Of a DNA stretch of 64,000 nt, positions 57,519-64,000 are shown one piece after another. This DNA is from VGTK01 sp046327915. Lineage in GTDB: Bacteria; Desulfobacterota; Binatia; UBA12015. Position 1 is the first letter of the stretch. Each line of letters starts with the position of its first letter. Under the pieces are notes generated by a model, which saw nothing but the letters and a program-made list of their open reading frames with translations, searched no databases and was not told where the DNA came from. The DNA lies in assembly GCA_046327915.1 (NCBI GenBank), contig JAXLXO010000013.1:62001-126000 (forward strand), read 5' to 3'. Position numbers and translations under genes: made by a program.

Positions 57519-57839
57519 CGACGGTCGCGTTCCGGCCGGGCCGCACGGCCCGAGCTTGATCCGGCATACCGTGGCTTGACGGTTGCCGGAAGAGCGCATC
57601 TCGCGCCGCGGCGGCCCGCATGGGATCTGCGGAGGCCGCGACTCTCGGCGTGTCGTCACGCGGGTGCGTTGCGAAGTCGCAACGCGCGTGGTGGGACCGC
57701 AACGCGCGGAGCCGTGCGAACGACCGCGATTCGCGAAGATCCGTCGCCGATGGTGTCCTGCCCGTCGGGCCCCGGTCTTGCGAGACGCGAGCGGAACCGC
57801 GGCGCGACGGACGTGCCGCACGAACGAAAGGCTCGACGC
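57519..57839. other. 321-base divergent intergenic region with repeats
   Basis: No gene seen. It separates the protease operon from the small membrane-protein genes, so it holds both promoters. It contains an 8-bp inverted repeat GCGTTGCG/CGCAACGC (57666-57685) and a direct repeat CGCAACGCGCG at 57678-57688 and 57698-57708, which could be regulator sites. Confidence 0.5.
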
Positions 57840-58133
57840 GTGGAACGCAAGCTGCTCATCGCGGTCATCGTCCTGTTCGGTGTGCTGACCGGCGTCGCTC
57901 TCTGGCAGCACGGGTACTGGGGAATCCTCGAGCCGCACTTCCAGACCTTCGGAGCGGCGCAAGTCTTCGCCGACCTCGTGATCGCGCTCACGATCATCCT
58001 GGTCTGGATGTGGCGCGACGCGCGTGCGACCGGGCGCAACCCGTGGCCGTGGATCGTCATGACGCTGGTGATGGGATCCTTCGGCCCGCTGATCTATCTA
58101 TTGACGCGCCGGTCGCCCATCGAGGGCCGGTGA
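57840..58133 (+). CDS. Small membrane protein (DUF2834-like)
   Basis: A 97-residue protein with three membrane segments (LIAVIVLFGVLTGVALW, FADLVIALTIILVWMW, WIVMTLVMGSFGPLIYLL). The pattern of an aromatic loop before VFADLVIALTII and the RDARATGRNPWPW segment resembles DUF2834-type proteins, of unknown function. GTG 57840 follows AAAGG. It is ten bases from the next gene and co-transcribed with it. Confidence 0.65.
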   Translation: MERKLLIAVIVLFGVLTGVALWQHGYWGILEPHFQTFGAAQVFADLVIALTIILVWMWRDARATGRNPWPWIVMTLVMGSFGPLIYLLTRRSPIEGR

Positions 58134-58143
58134 GGGGAGACCC

Positions 58144-58479
58144 ATGGGCGTCTTGCGCATCTACCTGTCCGTCATCTTCGTCGTGATCCTGGGCTACACG
58201 TCCGTGACGATCGCGAACCACGGCATGAACCTGATCTCGATCTTCTTCGGCGACATGGCGACGATGGCCTGGCCCGGACAGTTCAACCTCGACTTCATGT
58301 TCATGCTGACGCTGTCGGGGCTGTGGGTGGCGTGGCGGCACGAGTTCACGCCGGTCGGCGTCGTGTTGGGGCTGCTGGCGCTCTTCGGCGGCGCGATGTT
58401 CCTGTCGGCGTACCTGCTGATCCTGACCTCTCGCGATCGGGACGTGCGGCGGCTGCTGCTCGGTCCGAGCCGCGCCTGA
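58144..58479 (+). CDS. Small membrane protein, function unknown
   Basis: A 111-residue protein with about three membrane helices (near residues 5-25, 48-65 and 70-95). The segment FFGDMATMAWPGQFNLDFMF between the first two helices looks conserved in a family I cannot name. ATG 58144 follows GGGGAGACCC. It forms a pair with 57840. Confidence 0.65.
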   Translation: MGVLRIYLSVIFVVILGYTSVTIANHGMNLISIFFGDMATMAWPGQFNLDFMFMLTLSGLWVAWRHEFTPVGVVLGLLALFGGAMFLSAYLLILTSRDRDVRRLLLGPSRA

Positions 58480-58544
58480 CGGTCCTCGATCGTCGATACG
58501 GCGAGCTTCGTTCGGGACGCGCGCCGCTGTAGAAGCGGCGGCGC

Positions 58545-59168
58545 ATGCTGAAGCTCCACTACGCCCCGACCAGCTGCGCGCTCGCGGTGCACCTCGCGCT
58601 CGAGCACGCGGGCGCATCGTACGAGCTGGTGCGCGTCGACTTCGCCGCGCAGCAGCAGCGCTCGCCCGACTTCCTGAAGCTCAATCCGAAGGGGCGCGTG
58701 CCGGCGCTGGTCACGCCGCGCGGCGTCCTGACCGAGACGCCGGCGCTGCTGCAGTTCGTCGCGCAGTCGTGGCCCGCGTCGAAGCTGCTGCCGCTCGACG
58801 ATCCCTTCCTGCTCGCCGAGGCGAACGCGTTCGCGAGCTATCTGTGCTCGACGGTCCACGTCGCGCACGCGCACCGGATGCGCGGCGCGCGCTGGGCGGA
58901 CGATCCGGCGGCGTGGGCGGCGATGCAGAGGAAGGTCCCGCAGTCGGTCGGCGACGCGTTCGCCGTCGTCGAGCACGAGCTGCTGCGCGGACCGTACGTC
59001 CTCGGCGCGGCGCTCTCCGCGTGCGACTACTACCTGCTGACCATCGCGCGCTGGCTCGAGGCCGACGGCGTCGATCTCGCGCGCCTGCCGCGCGTCGTCG
59101 ATCACCGTCGGCGGATGCTGGAGCTGCCGCTGGTGCAGCGCGTGATCGCGCAGGAAGAGGGCGCTTGA
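58545..59168 (+). CDS. Glutathione S-transferase family protein
   Basis: A 207-residue GST of the bacterial beta type. The start LKLHYAPTSCALAVHLALEH contains the likely cysteine of the active site, and LKLNPKGRVPALVTPRGVLTE, with the cis-proline and glutathione-binding segment, follows. The helical domain runs from residue 90 with ALSACDYYLLTIARWLE. ATG 58545 is clear. The racemase gene begins inside its last four bases (TTGA). Confidence 0.9.
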   Translation: MLKLHYAPTSCALAVHLALEHAGASYELVRVDFAAQQQRSPDFLKLNPKGRVPALVTPRGVLTETPALLQFVAQSWPASKLLPLDDPFLLAEANAFASYLCSTVHVAHAHRMRGARWADDPAAWAAMQRKVPQSVGDAFAVVEHELLRGPYVLGAALSACDYYLLTIARWLEADGVDLARLPRVVDHRRRMLELPLVQRVIAQEEGA

Positions 59169-59869
59169 CGCCGCTGCACATCGGGATGGCCGGCGTCTCC
59201 GCCGAGGGCGCGGCGCTCTGCTACCGGACGATCTGCACGGAGGGTCCGGCGCTGCTCGGACCACACGCGCGTCCCGAGGTGACCCTGCACACGCCGTCGT
59301 TCGCCGCGCACGTGAAGTGCCTCGAGAGCGGCGACTGGGCGGGCGTGGGCGCGTTGCTGCTCGACTCGGCGCGGAAGCTGGCGGCGGCCGGTGCCGACTT
59401 CGTGATCTGTCCCGACAACACGGCGCACCAGGCGATGCCGTACGTCGAGCGGCACTCGCCGCTGCCGTGGCTGCACATCGCGGAGGTGGTCGCCGCGGAA
59501 GCAGCCGCGCGCGGCTGCCGGAAGCTCGGCCTCACGGGCACGCGCTGGCTGGTCGACAGCGACGTCTACCCGGCGAAGCTCGCGGCGCACGGCATCGCAT
59601 GGCTTCGTCCGGGGCCGGCGCAGCGCGAGCGCGTCAGCCGAATCATCATGGACGAGCTGGTGTACGGCGTGCAGAAGCCGTCGAGCGTCGCGGACGTGGT
59701 CGCCGTCATCGAGGACCTCGCGCACCGCGGCTGCGACGCGGTCGTCCTCGGCTGCACCGAGCTGCCGCTCGTGATCGACGATGCCAACTCGCGGCTGCCG
59801 ACGCTCGACTCGACACGGCTCCTCGCGCGCGCGGCGCTGCGGCGCGCGGCCTCGGGCGAGCGGCCGTGA
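59165..59869 (+). CDS. Aspartate/glutamate racemase family protein
   Basis: A 234-residue racemase-fold enzyme. The two catalytic cysteines lie in FVICPDNTAHQAM near residue 79 and VVLGCTELPLV near 198, in the usual context of the aspartate racemase (YgeA-like) group. TTG 59165 overlaps the GST stop and gives the normal family start MTPLHIGMAGVSAEG. It could racemise an amino acid or act on a related small acid. Confidence 0.88.
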   Translation: MTPLHIGMAGVSAEGAALCYRTICTEGPALLGPHARPEVTLHTPSFAAHVKCLESGDWAGVGALLLDSARKLAAAGADFVICPDNTAHQAMPYVERHSPLPWLHIAEVVAAEAAARGCRKLGLTGTRWLVDSDVYPAKLAAHGIAWLRPGPAQRERVSRIIMDELVYGVQKPSSVADVVAVIEDLAHRGCDAVVLGCTELPLVIDDANSRLPTLDSTRLLARAALRRAASGERP

Positions 59870-59988
59870 CGCACGATCCCGCCCGGACGCGCGCGCTGGT
59901 CGACGCGTTCGACGCCACGGCACTCGCCAGCGGCGGCATCCGTGCCGGCAGAGACCGCCTCGTGCTCCGTTCGGCGCGCGACGCATGA
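59866..59988 (+). CDS. Possible 40-residue fragment
   Basis: A short frame of 40 residues starts at GTG 59866, overlapping the racemase stop by four bases, and ends at 59988. It contains DPARTRALVDAFDATALASG. It may be the remnant of a truncated gene or a chance reading frame; I recognise no homologue. Confidence 0.3.
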   Translation: MTHDPARTRALVDAFDATALASGGIRAGRDRLVLRSARDA

Positions 59989-60005
59989 GGTGGTAAGCCG
60001 GCGGC

Positions 60006-60380
60006 GTGTACGAGGAGAGGCACGAGCGGCTCCTGCCGGTACGCGAGTTCGTGCGGCGGCTGCTGCGGCACGCCGGCCTCGCATCCGCGGTGATCGGCGG
60101 CTCGCTGCTGATCGGCGTCTGCGGCTACGTCTGGCTCGAGGGCCTGAGCTGGGTCGACGGCTTCCTCAACGCCGCGATGATCCTGGGCGGCATGGGCCCC
60201 GTCGCGACGATCCAGACCACCGGCGGCAAGATCTTCGCCGGACTCTACGCGCTCTACTCGGGGCTCGTGTTCCTGGTCGCGGCGGGCATTCTTCTCGCGC
60301 CGCTCTTCCACCGCGTGATGCACCGCTTCCACCTCGGCGAGCAGGAGCGCGCGCGCCGACGCGCGCAGGGCGGACGGTGA
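60006..60380 (+). CDS. Two-helix membrane protein, ion-channel-like
   Basis: A 124-residue protein with a basic start (RRLLRHAGL), one membrane helix near residues 25-43 (ASAVIGGSLLIGVCGYVWL), a loop with LSWVDGFLNAAMILGGMGPV, and a second helix near 77-100 (FAGLYALYSGLVFLVAAGIL). Two helices with a re-entrant-like loop between them resemble the pore module of potassium channels, but the TxGYG signature is absent (GGMGP instead). The GTG at 60006 fits. It overlaps the next gene by four bases. Function unproven. Confidence 0.68.
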   Translation: MYEERHERLLPVREFVRRLLRHAGLASAVIGGSLLIGVCGYVWLEGLSWVDGFLNAAMILGGMGPVATIQTTGGKIFAGLYALYSGLVFLVAAGILLAPLFHRVMHRFHLGEQERARRRAQGGR

Positions 60381-60991
60381 ATCCGCGTCTCGTCGCGCTG
60401 GCGGTCGTGCTTTTCTCGACGACACCCGCGCTCGCGCGTGCCGAGTGCGCGCCCTACGTCGAGGAGCAGCCGAAGTGGCACTCGGCGACGCTCCGTCCGG
60501 GCCGCGAGACGCTCGCGTCGTGCGAGGTGAGCGAGGACGCCTACCGCGCCGTCGTTCAGGCCTGGCTCGCCGCGCGACGACCCGATGCGGCCCCGCTCGA
60601 CTCGCTGTCGCTCGGCCGTGCGGTGTCGTTCCCGTGGCTGTCGCGCGCGATCGCCGACGCGGCGCTCGCGAGCCCGGGCTGGGCGCCGCGCGCCGCGCAC
60701 GCGAAGCCGGGACGCCGCGACGCGCTCGCCGCACCGATCCTGCGCGATCCCGCGCTGCGCGACCGTCTCGCGGCGCCGTTCGCGGGCTCGGGATTGACCG
60801 TCAAGAGCATCTCGTCCGAGAAGGTGCTGTTCGGTGCGGCGGCCGAGCACGCGTCGCACGTCGCAGCGGCTGACGCCGACGTGCTGGTGCCGTTCGACGC
60901 GCAGCTCTGGCTTCGTCTCGCGCCGCTCGACGATTCCACGCGGTCGGAAACCGGCGCGGGCGCGCTGGCGCCGCGCGGCGACGGGCGATAG
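60377..60991 (+). CDS. Secreted protein, function unknown
   Basis: A 204-residue exported protein. The signal peptide is LVALAVVLFSTTPALARA, with two cysteines in the mature part (AECAP, LASCEV) that can form a disulphide. The remainder is helical and rich in Ala and Arg, with no recognised motif. GTG 60377 overlaps the upstream stop by four bases. Confidence 0.65.
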   Translation: MNPRLVALAVVLFSTTPALARAECAPYVEEQPKWHSATLRPGRETLASCEVSEDAYRAVVQAWLAARRPDAAPLDSLSLGRAVSFPWLSRAIADAALASPGWAPRAAHAKPGRRDALAAPILRDPALRDRLAAPFAGSGLTVKSISSEKVLFGAAAEHASHVAAADADVLVPFDAQLWLRLAPLDDSTRSETGAGALAPRGDGR

Positions 60992-60999
60992 TCGGACGC

Positions 61000-61410
61000 A
61001 TGGACGACGCCGATCTCTGGCAGCGCTTCTCCACGCAGGACTTGACGCACGCCGAGTGGAATCACGAGGCGCACGTTCGCACCGCGTATCTACACGTCGT
61101 CCGCTGGCCGCTCGACGAGGCGCACCTTCGCATGCGCGCCGGAATCATCCGCCTGAATCACCGGCACGGCCTCGTCGAGAGCCCGGAGCGCGGCTACTTC
61201 GAGACGCTGACGCGCGTGTGGCTCGCGCTGGTTGGCGCGGCGGCGAAGCGGTGCGTGCCGCCGCCGTCGAGCTCGCTCGACCTGCTCGAACGCCGCCCCG
61301 AGCTGCGCGAGCGCGACCTGCCGCTCGCGCACTACACGAGGGAGCGGCTGATGAGTCCGCACGCGCGTGCGGTCTTCGTCGAACCGGACCGGCAACCGTT
61401 GCCGGAGTGA
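61000..61410 (+). CDS. Conserved hypothetical protein
   Basis: A 136-residue cytoplasmic protein. The patterns EWNHEAHVRTAYLHVVRWPLDE and GIIRLNHRHG resemble an uncharacterised family with conserved tryptophan and histidines that may bind a metal. ATG 61000 begins nine bases after the previous stop. Function unknown. Confidence 0.7.
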   Translation: MDDADLWQRFSTQDLTHAEWNHEAHVRTAYLHVVRWPLDEAHLRMRAGIIRLNHRHGLVESPERGYFETLTRVWLALVGAAAKRCVPPPSSSLDLLERRPELRERDLPLAHYTRERLMSPHARAVFVEPDRQPLPE

Positions 61411-61497
61411 TCGCGCCGCGCACCGACCGGGTCGACACAGAGCTGCGCCTTGCGCAGGGTGTGCCGACCGGTGGCCGGCGGGAAATGTCGCGGAGGC

Positions 61498-61527
61498 TGT
61501 CGAATTCCGGTCCGCGCGTTCGACCAT
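61498..61527 (+). promoter_or_regulatory. ECF42-like promoter before the VOC/YCII gene pair
   Basis: TGTCGAA (61498-61504) and TCGACCAT (61520-61527) are 15 bases apart, identical in spacing to 43655-43684. Transcription from here would include the genes at 61550 and 62009. Confidence 0.55.
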
Positions 61528-61549
61528 TGCGCAAAGGGAGGTGTACCCG

Positions 61550-61999
61550 ATGACGACGAACCCCTATCTGACCTTCGACGGCAACGCGGAGGAGGCGTTC
61601 CGCTTCTACAAGTCCGTGTTCGGCGGCGAGTTCGCGCTACTGGTGCGCTTCAAGGAGATGGGCGGCGGACCGCCGGGCGCGAGCGCCGAGGAGATGAACC
61701 GCATCGCGCACGTCTCGCTGCCGCTCGGCAGCGCGGGAATGCTGATGGCGAGCGACAACGTGCCGTCCGCCGGGCACAAGCTCGCGGTGGGCAACAACGT
61801 GCACATCTCGCTGCACCCGGACAGCGCCGCCGAGGCGCAGCGCCTCTACGACGGGCTCTCCGCCGGCGGCACGATCGGCATGCCGCTCGGTCCGACGCCG
61901 TGGGCCGAGAAGTACGCCTCGTTCACCGACCGCTTCGGGATCAACTGGATGGTCAACTACGCGGGCAAGGTCCAGTTCCAGAGCCCGCCGTCGCACTGA
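61550..61999 (+). CDS. PhnB-like VOC protein
   Basis: A 149-residue PhnB-type VOC protein: NPYLTFDGNAEEAFRFYKSVFGGEFALL at the beginning, IAHVSLPLGSAGMLMASDNV in the middle, GNNVHISLHPDSAAEAQRLYDGL in the second unit and GPTPWAEKYASFTDRFGINW near the end. ATG 61550 follows AAAGGGAGG. It is the first gene after an ECF42-like promoter and is followed at nine bases by a YCII protein, a common pairing in ECF regulons. Confidence 0.9.
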   Translation: MTTNPYLTFDGNAEEAFRFYKSVFGGEFALLVRFKEMGGGPPGASAEEMNRIAHVSLPLGSAGMLMASDNVPSAGHKLAVGNNVHISLHPDSAAEAQRLYDGLSAGGTIGMPLGPTPWAEKYASFTDRFGINWMVNYAGKVQFQSPPSH

Positions 62000-62008
62000 G
62001 GCGCGCAC

Positions 62009-62419
62009 GTGAGCAGCGACGGAGACCGCTCCGAGTTCCTCGTCATCTCGCGCGGGCAGTGGAGCCCGAAGCTGTCGCGCGACGAGATTCAGGCGGCGAT
62101 CGACGAGTTCTACGTCTGGCACGACCGCCTCGTCGGCGAGGGCCGGATGCGTCCGGGCTCGCGCCTCGCCGACACCGGCAGGACCGTGCACGGCAACGGT
62201 CTCGTCACAGATGGTCCGTACGGCGAGACCAAGGAGGTCATCGGCGGCTTCTGGACCATCCTCGCGCGCGACCTCGACGAGGCGGCGCGCATCGGCGCGC
62301 AGAACCCGTGCCTGCGCTGCGGCCTCTTCTTCGAGCTCCGGCCGCTCGAGAGCCTCAAGGCGAGCGCGTTCGCGGTGACCACCGAGACGCCGCGCGGGCG
62401 TCGCGACGGGGGTGCCTGA
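62009..62419 (+). CDS. YCII/DGPF-domain protein
   Basis: A 136-residue YCII-fold protein with the DGPF-family segment TDGPYGETKEVIGGFWTI (residues 69-86), preceded by FLVISRGQW and AAIDEFYVWHDRLV. DGPF proteins are regularly associated with ECF42 sigma factors. GTG 62009 is the start. It is probably co-transcribed with the VOC gene from the promoter at 61498. Biochemical activity is unknown. Confidence 0.87.
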   Translation: MSSDGDRSEFLVISRGQWSPKLSRDEIQAAIDEFYVWHDRLVGEGRMRPGSRLADTGRTVHGNGLVTDGPYGETKEVIGGFWTILARDLDEAARIGAQNPCLRCGLFFELRPLESLKASAFAVTTETPRGRRDGGA

Positions 62420-62523
62420 ACCGGACGCCGGGCCAGACGCGCCGCGCGCCACGCGCGTGCAATGGGCGTGCACCGACTTCTCGTCCCCTCCCGGAGAGCC
62501 CGATTCCGGGAATGGAGACGAGA

Positions 62524-63837
62524 ATGAAAACCAGCATCGACAAGATCCGCGTGGTCGCGGCGTGCGCGGCGCTCGCCGTGGGCGGCCTCGCGTCGCAGGC
62601 CGCCGCGATCTCGCAGGTGGACCTGATCGGCGGCGTGCTGACGTACCGGTCGCTGAACGGCGTCGCGAACCAGGTGACCATCGCGGCCGCGAACGCGGCG
62701 TACACCATCGACGATCCGGCCGAGACGTCGATCCTGCTCGGCCCCGAAGCCGTGACCGCGGGCTGTACCGCATTCGACAACAACACCGTGACCTGTCCCG
62801 ACGCGACGATCACCTCGCTGCAGGTGTTCCCGAACGACCTGGCGGACTTCGTCGACCTGTCGAAGTCCGGCGTGCCGGCGCTGGTCGACGGCCAGTTCTC
62901 CGACGACACGATCATCGGCACGCCCTTCGCGGACACCTTCGTCTGGAATCCCGGCGGCAACAACGACACGATCGACGGCGGCGGCGGCGATGACCAGCTG
63001 CTGTTCAACGGCTCGAACGCGAACGAGACCATCACCATCCGGCCGCTCGGCGACGGCTTCGAGATGTTCCGCGACATCGCGAGCATCCACATGGTGGTGA
63101 ACGGCGTCGAGAGCCTCGTCCTGACGACGCTCGGCGGCACCGACGTCGTGCACACCGCACCACTCGTCACGACCGCGCAGAGCCTCATCGACGGCGACGA
63201 CGGCGTCACCACCGACCGTCTCGACATCGATGCCGGCGGACTGTGCGTCACCCGCACCGGCGACACCTTCGACATCGACGCCCGCCAGCCGATCTCGATC
63301 GCACGCTTCACCGACGTGCTGGTGCTGAACTCCTTCTGTCTCGCGGACCCGTGCGCGACCGCGGCGCCGACCGGCGGCTGCACCGTGAACGGCGTCAAGA
63401 ACCAGCTCTGTCAGGGCGGCGACGCCGACGACGTGATCGTCGGCACGAAGAACGCGGACGTGATCAAGGCCGGGCGCGGCAACGATCGCGTGCGCGCCCT
63501 CGACGGCGACGACGTCGTGTGCGGCGAGGAGGGCGACGACGTGATCAGCGGCGGCGCGGGCAACGACCGCCTGTTCGGCGGCGACGGCAACGACGCGATC
63601 AAGGGTGACGCCGGCAACGACCTCGTCGCGGGCCAGCGCGACGACGACTCGCTGTCGGGCGGCGGCGGCGACGACGAGGTCGACGGCGGCTCCGGCGACG
63701 ACCGCGTGCGCGGCCTCGGCGGCGCGGACGTCCTGCGCGGCGGCGCGGGCGTGGACCGCATCGACGGCGGCCCGGGCTTCGACTTCTGCAGCGACGTCGA
63801 GGTGCTGCCGCCGTTCCCGCGCTGCGAGGCGCCCTGA
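62524..63837 (+). CDS. Secreted RTX calcium-binding repeat protein
   Basis: A 437-residue exported protein. A signal peptide (VVAACAALAVGGLASQAAA) is followed by an N-terminal half with mixed beta repeats (VDLIGG, TIIGTPFADTFVWNPGG) and a C-terminal array (about residues 315-425) of glycine-aspartate nonapeptides, GGxGxDxUx-like (GGAGNDRLFGGDGNDAIKGD and similar), that bind calcium in a beta-roll. Here the export signal is N-terminal, whereas most RTX proteins use a C-terminal type I signal. ATG 62524 follows GGAGACGAG. It has several cysteines near residues 240-300, so a disulphide-bonded extracellular fold is likely. Confidence 0.87.
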   Translation: MKTSIDKIRVVAACAALAVGGLASQAAAISQVDLIGGVLTYRSLNGVANQVTIAAANAAYTIDDPAETSILLGPEAVTAGCTAFDNNTVTCPDATITSLQVFPNDLADFVDLSKSGVPALVDGQFSDDTIIGTPFADTFVWNPGGNNDTIDGGGGDDQLLFNGSNANETITIRPLGDGFEMFRDIASIHMVVNGVESLVLTTLGGTDVVHTAPLVTTAQSLIDGDDGVTTDRLDIDAGGLCVTRTGDTFDIDARQPISIARFTDVLVLNSFCLADPCATAAPTGGCTVNGVKNQLCQGGDADDVIVGTKNADVIKAGRGNDRVRALDGDDVVCGEEGDDVISGGAGNDRLFGGDGNDAIKGDAGNDLVAGQRDDDSLSGGGGDDEVDGGSGDDRVRGLGGADVLRGGAGVDRIDGGPGFDFCSDVEVLPPFPRCEAP

Positions 63838-63880
63838 ATGCGGGTGCTGCGGCGCTCCGGCCGCATCGTGCGGAGCGCGG

Positions 63881-63909
63881 AGCGCCGGACGAGAGTCTCG
63901 TCCGGCGTT
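63881..63909 (+). terminator. Hairpin after the RTX gene
   Basis: CGCCGGACGAG (63883-63893) pairs exactly with CTCGTCCGGCG (63897-63907) around a three-base loop; two outer pairs extend it. Only a weak TTC follows, so termination may be only partly intrinsic. A second stem (GGCGCTCCG at 63851 with CGGAGCGCC at 63878) overlaps it. Confidence 0.5.
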
Positions 63910-63966
63910 CCGCTATCCCGCCGGTCACGGCGGCGTGCGGCGCGCGCGCCCTCGGGAGGAGCGCTC

Positions 63967-64000
63967 ATGTATGCACGCATCGGAACCTTCGACGTCCCCG
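63967..64000 (+). CDS. Start of a probable antibiotic-biosynthesis-monooxygenase gene
   Basis: Eleven codons are in the window, beginning MYARIGTFDVP after GGGAGGAGC. That start is typical of small ABM-fold proteins. The rest lies past position 64000, so the call rests on the first residues and the ribosome site only. Confidence 0.45.
   Translation, partial: MYARIGTFDVP

Noticed and set aside
57519..57702. Extra N-terminal residues of the protease and of the N-domain protein
   Set aside because: These extensions run through the divergent promoter region and would place signal peptides inside the proteins.
59866..59988. A confident small gene after the racemase
   Set aside because: It has only a start-stop overlap and no recognisable product; it is listed at low confidence as a possible fragment.
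1..64000. Prophage, insertion sequence or conjugative element
   Set aside because: No transposase, integrase, capsid, terminase or relaxase gene was found on either strand, and no long terminal repeats were noticed.

Overview
The window is 64 kb of very GC-rich DNA (roughly 70% by eye) with densely packed genes, many GTG or TTG starts, short 4-base stop/start overlaps, and no rRNA, tRNA, transposase, phage or CRISPR genes that I can see. The gene mix suggests an uncultured, free-living, aerobic soil-type bacterium from a deltaproteobacterial-grade lineage (for example Candidatus Binatota, or a relative of the Myxococcota). It includes TetR regulators, acyl-CoA dehydrogenase, crotonases, a BKACE enzyme, a luciferase-like oxidoreductase, a KorAB-type oxidoreductase, several glutathione transferases, and secreted proteins with odd cysteine-rich tails. 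The taxonomic placement is inference only.

Layout. 0-5.5 kb: a DesT-like TetR gene cut by the window edge faces a ferredoxin-reductase plus fatty-acid-desaturase operon across a tandem operator; a glycosyltransferase, a CrtC/AttH-like protein and a DinB protein follow on the other strand. 5.7-11.5 kb: two secreted proteins, a di-iron ferritin-like protein divergent from a TetR gene across a perfect 22-bp palindrome, and a Uma2 nuclease. 11.6-22.9 kb: acyl-CoA dehydrogenase, a cysteine-cluster protein, a methyltransferase, an MFS transporter, a hot-dog dehydratase, then a three-gene redox module (GltD-like flavoprotein with ferredoxin domain, KorA, KorB) and a secreted hydrolase. 23-37.5 kb: metabolic and envelope genes (HAD phosphatase, PLP lyase, GST, two atypical crotonases, pyrophosphatase, VanX-like dipeptidase, secreted esterase), ending in an ECF41-type sigma factor that diverges from a DUF6223-like gene across a strikingly symmetric promoter pair.

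37.5-46.3 kb is a run of sixteen small accessory genes, all on the plus strand: VOC proteins, acetyltransferases, methyltransferases, an orphan Imm53-like immunity gene, a GIY-YIG nuclease, a MazEF-type toxin-antitoxin pair and a P-loop kinase. 46.3-50.7 kb is a four-gene catabolic operon (LLM oxidoreductase, BKACE, acyl-CoA synthetase, flavin split-barrel protein) divergent from its likely TetR repressor. 51.4-53 kb holds slipin, a membrane protein and a VOC protein.

53-57.5 kb carries what I consider the most distinctive locus: two secreted M35 (LysN-like) metalloproteases, each with two tandem copies of an eight-cysteine domain, in one operon behind a secreted protein that consists only of their N-terminal domain. 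57.8-64 kb holds small membrane proteins, GST, an Asp/Glu racemase, a VOC plus YCII/DGPF gene pair behind an ECF42-like promoter, a secreted RTX-repeat protein and the first codons of a probable monooxygenase. The same ECF42-like promoter (TGTCGAA, 15 bases, TCGAC[TC]AT) also sits before an AHSA1-family gene at 43.7 kb, so the two loci probably form one regulon.
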